DNA of 64,000 nt from Mesorhizobium sophorae. GTDB lineage: Bacteria > Pseudomonadota > Alphaproteobacteria > Rhizobiales > Rhizobiaceae. Positions within the stretch are counted from its first letter, which is position 1. The number at the start of each line of letters is the position of its first letter. The translations under genes were made by a program, and so were the position numbers. This document shows positions 17,644 to 26,350 of the stretch, piece after piece. The notes under the pieces were generated by a model. It had not been told where the DNA came from and ran no database searches. It saw only the letters and a program-made list of their open reading frames with translations. The stretch is taken from assembly GCF_002270415.1 (NCBI RefSeq), contig NZ_NNRI01000022.1, positions 1 through 64,000 on the forward strand, written 5' to 3'.

Positions 17644-18438
17644 TTATCCCGCCGTGTCGAAGTAATCTTCGCGCGCTTCGAAGAAATCGCGGGCTATCGC
17701 ATCCCGAGTTTCGGCCAAGGCTTGAGGCGCTCCGGATTCCGCATAGGCCTTATCGCCTGTCTTTCTAAGGAAAACCGTATTATTGACCGTTTTAATTTCC
17801 TTCATTAGCCCAAGGCTAACAAGATTTTTGGTAAATTTGTATACCGTGTAATGTTTGCCAAATGGCGTCAGGTCACGAATCTTTTTGGCACCTTTTGACT
17901 TCACGTATTTTTCCAGCCTGTCCGGCGGATACTGAACGTATTTCTCGATAGCCTTGTCTTCGCAGTCGTCTAAGATAACGAACCCACCAGGTATTATCCG
18001 GTCGTAAAATTGTTCAAAATCTCGGTCCAGTGCGCCATCGGCATCAATAAATAAAAGCCCTATGGATGCGTCTTTGGGAATCGACGTTTCAATGTCCTGT
18101 TGGCCCACGATGATAATATTTATGCCATCGCCCACCCCGAACGCCGCCAAGTTATCCTTGAGGACGCTAACGTTCGTATTCACGTCGGAGGTTTTCAAAG
18201 CATTCGAACCAGTGAAAACATCCGCAGTATAGATCAGATCCTGCCGCCCGGCGGCACGGCGTCCGAGGGCGATGGAGATCGTGCTGCCCCCTTGGGCAGG
18301 GCCAATATCTACATAAATACCCTCTTTTACATTGACTGCCGCCTCGTAGATCGCCTTGTATACATCCGATTTCAACATTCCAGCCGTAGATCTCCGAATC
18401 GCATCGAAGGTCTGATCCGATATTTCTTCGTTCGTCAT
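17644..18438 (-). CDS. class I SAM-dependent methyltransferase (Methyltransf_24-like)
   Basis: A 264-residue protein. The start at 18438 is chosen because GGAG lies 8 nt upstream; the frame is open for 61 more codons without a better start. The SAM fold is seen in IYVDIGPAQGGSTISIAL (motif I), followed by LLFIDADG and GGFVILDDCED, as in the cephalosporin-hydroxylase-like methyltransferases often found in sugar loci. The base composition is noticeably AT-richer than the neighbours. It is the last gene of the minus-strand block. Confidence 0.8.
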   Translation of the reverse strand: MTNEEISDQTFDAIRRSTAGMLKSDVYKAIYEAAVNVKEGIYVDIGPAQGGSTISIALGRRAAGRQDLIYTADVFTGSNALKTSDVNTNVSVLKDNLAAFGVGDGINIIIVGQQDIETSIPKDASIGLLFIDADGALDRDFEQFYDRIIPGGFVILDDCEDKAIEKYVQYPPDRLEKYVKSKGAKKIRDLTPFGKHYTVYKFTKNLVSLGLMKEIKTVNNTVFLRKTGDKAYAESGAPQALAETRDAIARDFFEAREDYFDTAG

Positions 18439-18580
18439 AACATGATCTCCTAACCGGGGCACGATCGCCAAAGTAATGGTTTGTAGCCAAGCTCCACCAA
18501 GAATAACGCAAAAATATACTATAGAGTTATTGGCATACGAAAAGCCTCTGATAGCTGGGGAAGGTTCGATGCGGTTCTTC

Positions 18581-20572
18581 TTAGGGGATAGGGCGAATGC
18601 AACTCCATAGGCCTCCGGCAAAACGTAAATTCTCCGGCGGGCCGGCCAAACAGGTACGCAGATTGGCTAAGTAAGCTGCGCGCCAGCGCTCCGCGAACGG
18701 GAGCACGTCCTCGTTTGGAAGCGGTGACGGCAGAGGGGCGACCATGCATTCGATCCGGCCATCGTGCCAACGCGGTGCGTAGAAGATGGAGGGTACTTCG
18801 GCACGGTGGGCGGCGCGGGCCGCAAAGCCAGAGTAGGTGATGTCCTGGCCCTCAAAGCGGATCGTGGGCGAACCGATCCTCCCCGATCCATCCACGGCGA
18901 TAGCCACCGCATAGTGGGCATCCAACGCCTTGAGGCAAGCCTTCACGACCTGTGAATCGGTCTGATCGCTGGTAGAAATCACTGAAGACGCGTAGTGCGC
19001 GTCGGCAATGCTCGGCGTAGAGGCGACCCAGCGCGATGGAAGGCCTAACAGCTCAAGAAGGATCGGGCCAGAGAACATTGGCCCCACATGGGCAGTGGCC
19101 ACGACAAAGCCGCGGCCCCGGTACGGCGCGAGAGCCTCCTCCGCCGGAGTGAGATCCGCAAGCAGGGTCATGGCTTCCTCGGCTTGCTGTTCACGGCATT
19201 CCAGCCAATCAATGATAAGAAGGTCGGCGAGCAATCCCCATCGGGCGCGCCGCTCCCATTCTGTCCGGTCAATCTCGTTCTGATCCCGACTTAGTCGCCA
19301 GGCCCACTCGAGCCGTGCCTGCGGGATCTTTGCCGAGTCAAGTTTGTTGTCGAGACCCGACAGGGCCTCTTCAAAAGTCGGCGCCAGCGCGGCGGCCCGT
19401 TTCGTGATCATTGCTTTGAAAACGTTCGACGCGTCAGCTCGTCGGCCCGCTTGGCATAAGGCCCCGACCGCTTGGCGATGAGTCGACCAACTCTCGGGCG
19501 CATGGCGCAACAGTTCGACGTATTGATCGGCGCATTCCTCGTATCGACCGGAGTAGCGAAGGGCCCGGGCGTAAAGGTTGCGCGTTTTTGGCGATTTCAT
19601 TTCGCTTGCAATCGCCTTCTGGAGGGGAAGAACAGCATCTTCATGCCGCCCCGCGCGAAGCAGGACCTCGCCGTAAAGGGCGTTGATCCGCCCATGCTCC
19701 GGCTCCCTCTCTACGCCGGCGCGAAGATGCTCGACCCCTCGGGACGCAACGTCTTGCGGTCTGCCGGTCGCCAAGATCGCTTCCCCCAGGTGGGCGCGGA
19801 TGACGCCGGAGTCATGGCCAGCCGCAATGGCGGCTTCCCCCATGGCGATCGCCTTATGCGTCATGTCGGCGGCGACCAGAGCTTCAGTGGCAATAGCAGC
19901 CAGGTGTGGGGCAGGAAAATCCGCCGGATTGAGCGCGACCGCGATCTCAGCAGCCTCCCGGGCAAGGCCGCCTCGCAGAAGGGCCATCATCACGATATAG
20001 GCCTCGCGCGATTTCGGCGACAAGCGGGGTTTAAGGTGGGTCGCGAGGTCTGCGGCGGCAGCTATCTGGCGTGCTAGTAACCTGTATTGGATTCGGCTGG
20101 CCTCCAGCGAAATGTCATCGGGTGCGGCGGCCGCGGCCGTGTCGACGTGGGCAATCGCCTCGTCCCAGCGCTGCAGCCGGCCTAGCGCGCTGGCAAGCAT
20201 ACGACGCGCATCTACGAGATGCGGATAGGCCACAAGCAGCTTCTCAAGAACTGCCGCCAAAGTCGACAAGCGCCCGGACTTGTGAAAAGGCTTGACCAGA
20301 TAGCGGCGTATGACCGCCTCGCCTTTTGCCTCGCGTATGAGAGCGGCATCCAAGCCGATCTCCGGTTCGTCCGCATCGGCGCTACGAATCCCGGCTATCT
20401 CCAACATCAGCCTGTCTGGAGCGGTCAGTAAGGCTCCGGTTTCGACCACAGCTTCAAACGCCGCGAGGCATTCCTGCCAGTCTTCGCGAGCGAATGCCTT
20501 CCTCGCTTGATTCTCAAGCGTGGCTTGGGGGACTGCAACAGCCCTTGCCGTGCTCATCTGCGGCTCATGCAT
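18581..20572 (-). CDS. TPR protein with C-terminal LpxL/lysophospholipid-acyltransferase-like domain
   Basis: A 663-residue protein. Residues ~20-430 are helical tetratricopeptide-like repeats (LASALGRLQRWDEAIAHVDT; LYGEVLLRAGRHEDAVLPLQ). Residues ~440-660 resemble Kdo2-lipid A acyltransferases: VVATAHVGPMFSGPILLELL, then VAIAVDGSG and FAARAAHRAEVPSIFYAPRW. The catalytic His of the HX4D/E motif is present, but the acidic residue is Phe (HVGPMF). It could be a transferase with altered chemistry or a non-catalytic relative. Its start overlaps the kpsE-like stop by 8 nt. Confidence 0.75.
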   Translation of the reverse strand: MHEPQMSTARAVAVPQATLENQARKAFAREDWQECLAAFEAVVETGALLTAPDRLMLEIAGIRSADADEPEIGLDAALIREAKGEAVIRRYLVKPFHKSGRLSTLAAVLEKLLVAYPHLVDARRMLASALGRLQRWDEAIAHVDTAAAAAPDDISLEASRIQYRLLARQIAAAADLATHLKPRLSPKSREAYIVMMALLRGGLAREAAEIAVALNPADFPAPHLAAIATEALVAADMTHKAIAMGEAAIAAGHDSGVIRAHLGEAILATGRPQDVASRGVEHLRAGVEREPEHGRINALYGEVLLRAGRHEDAVLPLQKAIASEMKSPKTRNLYARALRYSGRYEECADQYVELLRHAPESWSTHRQAVGALCQAGRRADASNVFKAMITKRAAALAPTFEEALSGLDNKLDSAKIPQARLEWAWRLSRDQNEIDRTEWERRARWGLLADLLIIDWLECREQQAEEAMTLLADLTPAEEALAPYRGRGFVVATAHVGPMFSGPILLELLGLPSRWVASTPSIADAHYASSVISTSDQTDSQVVKACLKALDAHYAVAIAVDGSGRIGSPTIRFEGQDITYSGFAARAAHRAEVPSIFYAPRWHDGRIECMVAPLPSPLPNEDVLPFAERWRAAYLANLRTCLAGPPENLRFAGGLWSCIRPIP

Positions 20573-21914
20573 AGCGGAAGCTTCGGTACAGCGCCTGGAT
20601 CAGATTGTATCCACCGGCCAGGCAGCAACCGCTGCCGAGAGCCAAGAGCAGCACAATCAGGATATTAGGAATGCTCGGCTGCGTTTCGGAGACCGGCCGA
20701 GCGATGATCGACAGGTATCTCTGCAGGGCCATGGCATTGGTGAAGGCCTGTTGATAGCCTTGCCTGGCTTGCAACAAGTTGCTGTCGGCGAAGGTCTGCT
20801 GGTTTGTAAGTTCAACATAGGTCTTCAACTGAGACGCAAGGGTATCGCCTTGGCCGCTCATACGCGAACGAAGCTGATTTAAACGGTTATTGAGGGCGTC
20901 CACCTGCTGTTGCGCCGGCGCGAGCTGAGGATGTTTGGGGTTCCCCTGTGCCTTGATATTGTCCAGGTTCACTTCGGCCGCAGTTAGGCTTGTCTCCAAT
21001 TCACTTATCTGGTTCAGAAGCATCCCGGCCTCCGCGGCGGGGTCGATGTTGCCGTGCTGCAGACGCCATTGTGAGATTTCTGCGTTAGCCGCTTTCCCCT
21101 TCTGTTCCGCCTGCCGCACGGCCTCGCGGCTCACCTTAATGGCGTCTTTAATACCCTCTTGGTTCATCCGGTTGACAAAGTCCTGCACGACTGCGAGCAG
21201 TCCATTCGCGACCGCCTCAGAGTCCGAAGGCGAAAGGCCATCCACTTCGAGAACATTGATCTGTTCGATCATGCTGTAAGAAGCATGGACCATTCTCAGA
21301 TACCCCCTGTACGGATCACTGTGGGAACTATTCCCAGAGCCAGTTAGGGACTCCAGAGGCGATTTAGGCAGGTATTTCTCGAGACCGATCTTCTGGTCCA
21401 GCTGCTGCATGCAATCGCGGGAATTAAGGAAGTCCAGAACCGCCCAGCCATCGACGAAGCCGGCCGCTGCGCTCGCAGCCCCGTTGCCCTGGGACAATAA
21501 GCTACTCATCGTCGAGCCGGTCGTCGGAGCCGCGCTCAATTGGGCGGCCTGCACCGAGAAGCGAGCCTCTGCTTGGAACTGGGGCACCGCTAGGAAAATG
21601 AGATAGGCGCCCGCAGCAATGATTGGGATCAAAACAAGCCCGAGGGTCATCAGGCGCCTGCGGATCCGATGCCGTTGCGCCTCGGAGCGCAAGCGGCGCC
21701 GGTGATCAATCGTCGAGGTCCTCTCAACCAAAGCGCCATCAGAGGAGTCCATCCGCCTCAGCGGAGTCTCCGAAGTCGGCACCATCAAGTCCCTCGCCGC
21801 TGGGTTGTTCGGCTCGGGACTGTCGAGGAGGGTATCGTCTAATGCAAGCTTCGAGGTCATCATCGATCCAGAATTTACCTTGCTCATGTACCAGAGCCTT
21901 CGTACAATAGTCAA
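20565..21914 (-). CDS. capsule export inner-membrane protein (KpsE/Wzz-like co-polymerase)
   Basis: Up to 449 residues, with one membrane segment near residues 88-110 (LMTLGLVLIPIIAAGAYLIF), a long periplasmic coiled coil (about 240-390) and a second membrane segment near the C terminus (IPNILIVLLLALGSGCCLAGG). This is the layout of KpsE/RkpR polysaccharide co-polymerases that bridge KpsM and the outer-membrane exporter. The start is uncertain. The ATG at 21914 implies 176 nt of overlap with the kpsT-like gene; the ATG at 21752, with GAGG close upstream, gives 14 nt and keeps all recognised parts. Confidence 0.85.
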   Translation of the reverse strand: MTIVRRLWYMSKVNSGSMMTSKLALDDTLLDSPEPNNPAARDLMVPTSETPLRRMDSSDGALVERTSTIDHRRRLRSEAQRHRIRRRLMTLGLVLIPIIAAGAYLIFLAVPQFQAEARFSVQAAQLSAAPTTGSTMSSLLSQGNGAASAAAGFVDGWAVLDFLNSRDCMQQLDQKIGLEKYLPKSPLESLTGSGNSSHSDPYRGYLRMVHASYSMIEQINVLEVDGLSPSDSEAVANGLLAVVQDFVNRMNQEGIKDAIKVSREAVRQAEQKGKAANAEISQWRLQHGNIDPAAEAGMLLNQISELETSLTAAEVNLDNIKAQGNPKHPQLAPAQQQVDALNNRLNQLRSRMSGQGDTLASQLKTYVELTNQQTFADSNLLQARQGYQQAFTNAMALQRYLSIIARPVSETQPSIPNILIVLLLALGSGCCLAGGYNLIQALYRSFRYA

Positions 21915-22464
21915 TCAGCTGGTCTTCACGAAAAGTCGATAATATCAATCCGTTACCGACGATTCTGTCTTCAAATACTGATCTCCATAGCCGGCTAAAC
22001 CTTGTCTCTTCTATCGGAATGTTCGCATCTATGACAAACATGTCAAATGCTGGCACCAGCGCAATGCTGAATGTATATTCGAGTCGCACGTAACTTGGCC
22101 ATTCCGCGATCCGTTTTTGGAGAAACTCTGGGGCCGTCATTATCTCGGAAATGAAATTCAGACATGCTGTATAGTCGATGCCATACAACGAACAGATGAA
22201 CTTCGTCATCTGTATACCTGTAAGCTTTCCCCGAACGAATCCCGCTCGGCCAATCGGCCATGAAATAAAGCCGGTGCGATAGACGAAGCCTCGCCGCGGC
22301 GTTCTTAGACCCGTCAAAATATTGATCAGCGCTGGGTGATACTCGGGATTGGCCGAAAGCAGCGCATAGCGCCCAATTGGTAGAACGAGGCTGGCGTCTT
22401 CCAACAGTACATGGCTGTCGCCAAAAATACGGGGCACGTCCAGCACGTTTTCGAGCATTATCAT
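21739..22464 (-). CDS. KpsT-like ABC protein with all ATPase motifs lost
   Basis: A 241-residue protein aligned by eye to KpsT-type capsule ATPases: LEDASLVLPIGRYALLSANP, TGLRTPRRGFVYRTGFISWP, GRAGFVRGKLTGIQMTKF and YGID match the family framework. The Walker A loop is SANPEYHPALI instead of GRNGAGKST, the signature region reads WPSYVR, Walker B ends VIDAN without the catalytic Glu, and the switch His is absent (STFRED). It should not hydrolyse ATP. The frame is intact and in operon with kpsM and kpsE, so it looks maintained rather than decayed. Confidence 0.8.
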   Translation of the reverse strand: MIMLENVLDVPRIFGDSHVLLEDASLVLPIGRYALLSANPEYHPALINILTGLRTPRRGFVYRTGFISWPIGRAGFVRGKLTGIQMTKFICSLYGIDYTACLNFISEIMTAPEFLQKRIAEWPSYVRLEYTFSIALVPAFDMFVIDANIPIEETRFSRLWRSVFEDRIVGNGLILSTFREDQLIDYCTKALVHEQGKFWIDDDLEACIRRYPPRQSRAEQPSGEGLDGADFGDSAEADGLL

Positions 22465-22470
22465 AATATA

Positions 22471-23811
22471 TTAAGTCGGTTGGAGGTTGGGTCGCGCAAG
22501 CCGGTCCGCGACTAGCGCCGAGATGACGAACAGAGTGATCGCTACAAGAAAATAATTTAGGTTGGCGTCCTGCGATTTATACGCCTTGAAATAAGCAGAT
22601 CGCAGGAGTTGAAAGCCGTGAGCCAAGGGGCACCAGAGGAAATATTTTCGGTATTCGTACGGCAATTGCTCAGAGACGAAAAAAACGCCCGAAAACACCT
22701 GGAGGAACCTCTCGATAGCCGACGAGAAGCGCATAAAAAAAGCCCACCTTGAAGCTATACTCGCAAACAATATCCCCATCGACACCGCAATGATCGCAAT
22801 CCCTGCAATGCACGACAAAACACCGAGGACATCATCTGGAAGGGAGATTAGGCCCAATAATCTGCCGAAACCAACCATAGTCGATAGAACAAATATATAT
22901 ACAAGAAAGTAAACAGAACCAGTCATGACTGACATGATGACCGGCGAGAGAGGCTCAAAGTTCAACCATCCCCTGGCGCCGACATAGGCTTCACTACTTC
23001 TGAAGACAATCTGCCGCAGCATAACCCATATGACGACGCCAGTCAGGGTGAACGTAACAGTATCCATGCCCAGGACGAACCTCATCCCGTTCAAAATATA
23101 CATGGAAGACCAAAGAACCATTATGACCAATGGCCCGACAAAGAGCCAAATGAGGGCGATGCGGCTGTCTGCCTGGATCAGCAGTAACCGAAGCAAAAAG
23201 AGAGGCCCGACCGTCTGGAAGGGAGGCACGGTGCCATTGTGGGTCGGCCTCTGGACCGCTCGAAGGTAGTCCAAAAGCGGCCGAAGACGCGCCAAGTCGG
23301 CGGCCTCGTCAGCCGGGACCGGTATGATATGGGCCCTATCCTCGCGAGTGGCCTGGCGACGTTCCTCTCTTGCGCGCGTGATCCGCATTTGCCGCGTTCG
23401 AAGACGATAGCCTGCCTCAAGCTTGGAATCGAATTCAGCGAGCCCCTGGGGCAAGTAGCCCGACGAGAACACGTCGACCCCCTTGCGCAGGTCCGCCTCG
23501 AGCATTCTGACCGCCCCTTTGACACGCCGCGTCCAGTAGTCCGCGGCCACCTCGGAAAGGCTCCGCTTCTTGATGGCAGCGTCCGTACCCTCGTGCATAC
23601 GCTGGTAGAGTTCGCGTCGATCGGCGTCGGGAAAGGCGGGTAGACCATCGAGCGCAATCTGCACGATCGAGCGGATGTCGAGGTTCGGCTCGCCAACCAG
23701 GGCGAGGGTCCGGGTGAAGGCGGCGGAAAGAGCGTTGGCCTGTGGGTCGGTCGGCAAAAGTCCAGCCTGGCGCTTTTTCCTCCACCCCTCGATCCGCTCT
23801 TGGTTCGTCAT
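22471..23811 (-). CDS. KpsM-like ABC-2 permease with long N-terminal extension
   Basis: A 446-residue protein. The C-terminal ~235 residues have six hydrophobic segments (for example IALIWLFVGPLVIMVLWSS and CIAGIAIIAVSMGILFASIA) and the PLAHGFQLLRSAYF segment of KpsM/RkpS capsule permeases, which are normally about 260 residues. The first ~200 residues are a charged, helical cytoplasmic extension not usual for the family. AGGA precedes the ATG at 23811. The kpsT-like gene follows 6 nt after the stop. Confidence 0.85.
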   Translation of the reverse strand: MTNQERIEGWRKKRQAGLLPTDPQANALSAAFTRTLALVGEPNLDIRSIVQIALDGLPAFPDADRRELYQRMHEGTDAAIKKRSLSEVAADYWTRRVKGAVRMLEADLRKGVDVFSSGYLPQGLAEFDSKLEAGYRLRTRQMRITRAREERRQATREDRAHIIPVPADEAADLARLRPLLDYLRAVQRPTHNGTVPPFQTVGPLFLLRLLLIQADSRIALIWLFVGPLVIMVLWSSMYILNGMRFVLGMDTVTFTLTGVVIWVMLRQIVFRSSEAYVGARGWLNFEPLSPVIMSVMTGSVYFLVYIFVLSTMVGFGRLLGLISLPDDVLGVLSCIAGIAIIAVSMGILFASIASRWAFFMRFSSAIERFLQVFSGVFFVSEQLPYEYRKYFLWCPLAHGFQLLRSAYFKAYKSQDANLNYFLVAITLFVISALVADRLARPNLQPT

Positions 23812-23983
23812 TTGAGCATCCTAACGAGCCTACCGGCGGTATCGGAGCAGGGCGACACTCCATGACGCAAACCGGATCGCGGGTGACGAGTTGCTGCGCC
23901 GGGGCACAGTGATCGGAGGGCCGCGGCTAACGCGCTGATATGGCCAACGTCCTCACGCGCCAAGCTTGGTTGCGCAAGCATGA

Positions 23984-26350
23984 TCAAAGGACCACCTGTT
24001 CGGAACAGGCCCAATCGAACAGTTCCGTGCCATCTAGGGGGTCGACATCAAAAGGCTCTCTGGACCTTATGCCGCTGCGCGCGCCGTCACGGCTTCCTAC
24101 ACCTCCTCCGCCGGTCGTTCGTGCCGCAATCAACAAGAGTTTTCGATATCCCTGGGAGGGAGCGGTGAGATCCACGTCGAGTTCACAGTCTTGCTCTCTT
24201 GCCAAGCGGACGGCCTCCACAATCGGCGACCAGGGCGTCCCGTCATGGAAGTCAACGCCTAGGCCCGGGCCAAGGTCGGAAACGTTGACCCGACCGTTGT
24301 CTTCTTCCAAGCCGATTGGCCGATTGTAGCGAAGGCGGATAGTCCTTTGGCCAACCCAATAAGCCTCCTCTACTCGCAGCGGCTCTCGCTGGGCGCCCCA
24401 TAAGTCGTCGAGCAAGAACCGGCCGAACAGTTGACCGACACGCCGGTAGCCTAACGCTTTGAGGTGCATAGGCGCGCGCTCCGGCCGCGCCTCCGCGGGA
24501 GCGAAATAGGTGGGACCAACGCAATGAACGTATTGGTTGTCGAACCTGGCGTTGAGTTGGGCCATAGGCAGTTCCGGAGTCTTGAATCGGGCCGAGCCCC
24601 GGTTGGTTTGCGTCAGATACAAGCGAACAGGATCGGATTGCCCGGTCAGCGCGCGGATGTCAGCGTCGTATTGAACCTGCAGCAACGAAAGCCCACGGCG
24701 GTACGCAGGGCCGGAGCTATTGCGACCGGCTTCGTGCTCACCGTGCAGCAAGCAGATGGCCGCAACCTCAAGACGGCGCTTCTGGACTGCTGCAATTTCG
24801 CTTGCCCGGTGGAGAAGGCGCAAAACCTCGCGGTGTTGGGCCGAGCCACGGAGGAACCCGTCCTCTTCTGTCTGGCTGGCGCCCGATAGTCCCGAGCCTC
24901 CTTTGGAGACGGAGAAGAAGAGCATCGTCGGCGAACCCTGGAATCGCGCCGAAGTATTGCGGATCAATTGGTCGGCTAAACCCGCACAAGGCGTCTCCTT
25001 GGCACCTCCACCACCGCGTTCGCGCAAGTCGACGAAACTCGCTACCTCCCGTCCACGCGGTCGCAGGCCAACGTCGAACATCAGAGCCTTGCTTGGATGC
25101 TCGGGAACATCGGACACGGTGGCGTCCGCCGGGTCGCCGTTAAAGCCATTCGCCCAAGCACCGCCTAGCACGACGACCGCAGAGATGCTCGATGCATGAT
25201 CAGGAAGGTGGCTTCCTGTCTTGGCGTCGAATTCGTATGCCCGGGGCGTTGCGACGACCGCTGGTGCAATGTTTCCCAAGACCTTGTCCTTCTTCTGAAC
25301 AGTCTCCCTGGGCGTGCCTGGCTTTTGCGCCACCCTATTGGTCTTGGGTGCTACTTTCGCGGGCTTGACCGGCAAGTTTGCTGTCGCCGCCAGCGCGCCG
25401 ACTCCCGACGTTCTGAGCCGTAGTCCTCCAGTCGTCAGCGCATTTTTTTGGGGTGACCGATCGACAACCTCGGTGCAGAAGTCGAACAAAATTTCCCCGA
25501 GCCGCAGGTAGTAAGGGGCATTCCAGTGGCGTCGATCGTCCATCAACACCTTTTCCACTCCCTCCTGGGCAACGAACGGCGCAAAGTCAAAAGCCGGCAG
25601 GTCGAGCCGCCGCGCGACTTCGATGCAGTCGGCCTTGAAGCTTGCTGGCCATTGCACAGGACGGCCGTCTGGCATGAACATGAAGTTGTAAAGTACCATT
25701 CCCATTGGCATGCCGAGCCGATCGCGCAGATCAGCCACGGACTTGGTCATCTCATCGACGTTTAGCGAACGCGAGAAAGTATGGGTGACAATTTTAGAGA
25801 CGTTTTCAGGAACATGTCCATTTTCACGGATGTTATTATAAAGCTTTTCGGAAAGTGCCTTTCGAGACTCTTCGTCTGATTCCAGTAGCGCCTTTCTCCA
25901 GTTGGCTATCAGTTTCTTTTCTGTGGAAAATACAGACAATTGTTCTTTGATGAATTCGTCAAATTTGTTCACGTTGAGCAACGATCCCTCGAAGACCAGC
26001 TCCGTAGGCGTCGACATTCCCACCAGAGCAAGGTCGCCCTCGTAGATGAGTTCAGCTTTCTCGGGGCTCGGCGGGTCAACAAAATCACCATAGACTAGGT
26101 TTTTCACCCATTCCGGGAACTTCAGCTTCCCTGATAAGAAGTCGATAAGTTGATGATTTGTATTTGCAGATAGTGAGAACGGAGCTCCCCGAAGACCCAT
26201 CTCGCTGAAGATGCTCGGCTTCTGTTCTTTCTTCAAAACGCCGTTGATCGGATTGTGAAGAAAGCATCCCCCGAATGGCAATGTCCGGATCATTGAACCT
26301 GTCCCGCCTCGAATTTCCTTCGCCTCTCGTTCAATCACCGCGCTATTCAT
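23984..26350 (-). CDS. two-domain SGNH/esterase-like protein
   Basis: A 788-residue protein whose ATG (26350) overlaps the upstream glycosyltransferase stop as ATGA. The N-terminal domain (about 20-330) starts FGGCFLHNPINGV and ends DRRHWNAPYYLRLGEIL, the DxxH block of SGNH hydrolases. A Lys/Pro-rich linker follows. The C-terminal domain resembles sialate O-acetylesterase-type SGNH proteins (VVVLGGAWANGF, CLLHGEHEAG, MHLKALGYRRVG), but the usual nucleophile block GQSN reads GGAW. It may deacetylate or acetylate the polymer. The N-terminal third is clearly AT-richer than the rest, suggesting a fusion. Confidence 0.65.
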   Translation of the reverse strand: MNSAVIEREAKEIRGGTGSMIRTLPFGGCFLHNPINGVLKKEQKPSIFSEMGLRGAPFSLSANTNHQLIDFLSGKLKFPEWVKNLVYGDFVDPPSPEKAELIYEGDLALVGMSTPTELVFEGSLLNVNKFDEFIKEQLSVFSTEKKLIANWRKALLESDEESRKALSEKLYNNIRENGHVPENVSKIVTHTFSRSLNVDEMTKSVADLRDRLGMPMGMVLYNFMFMPDGRPVQWPASFKADCIEVARRLDLPAFDFAPFVAQEGVEKVLMDDRRHWNAPYYLRLGEILFDFCTEVVDRSPQKNALTTGGLRLRTSGVGALAATANLPVKPAKVAPKTNRVAQKPGTPRETVQKKDKVLGNIAPAVVATPRAYEFDAKTGSHLPDHASSISAVVVLGGAWANGFNGDPADATVSDVPEHPSKALMFDVGLRPRGREVASFVDLRERGGGGAKETPCAGLADQLIRNTSARFQGSPTMLFFSVSKGGSGLSGASQTEEDGFLRGSAQHREVLRLLHRASEIAAVQKRRLEVAAICLLHGEHEAGRNSSGPAYRRGLSLLQVQYDADIRALTGQSDPVRLYLTQTNRGSARFKTPELPMAQLNARFDNQYVHCVGPTYFAPAEARPERAPMHLKALGYRRVGQLFGRFLLDDLWGAQREPLRVEEAYWVGQRTIRLRYNRPIGLEEDNGRVNVSDLGPGLGVDFHDGTPWSPIVEAVRLAREQDCELDVDLTAPSQGYRKLLLIAARTTGGGGVGSRDGARSGIRSREPFDVDPLDGTELFDWACSEQVVL

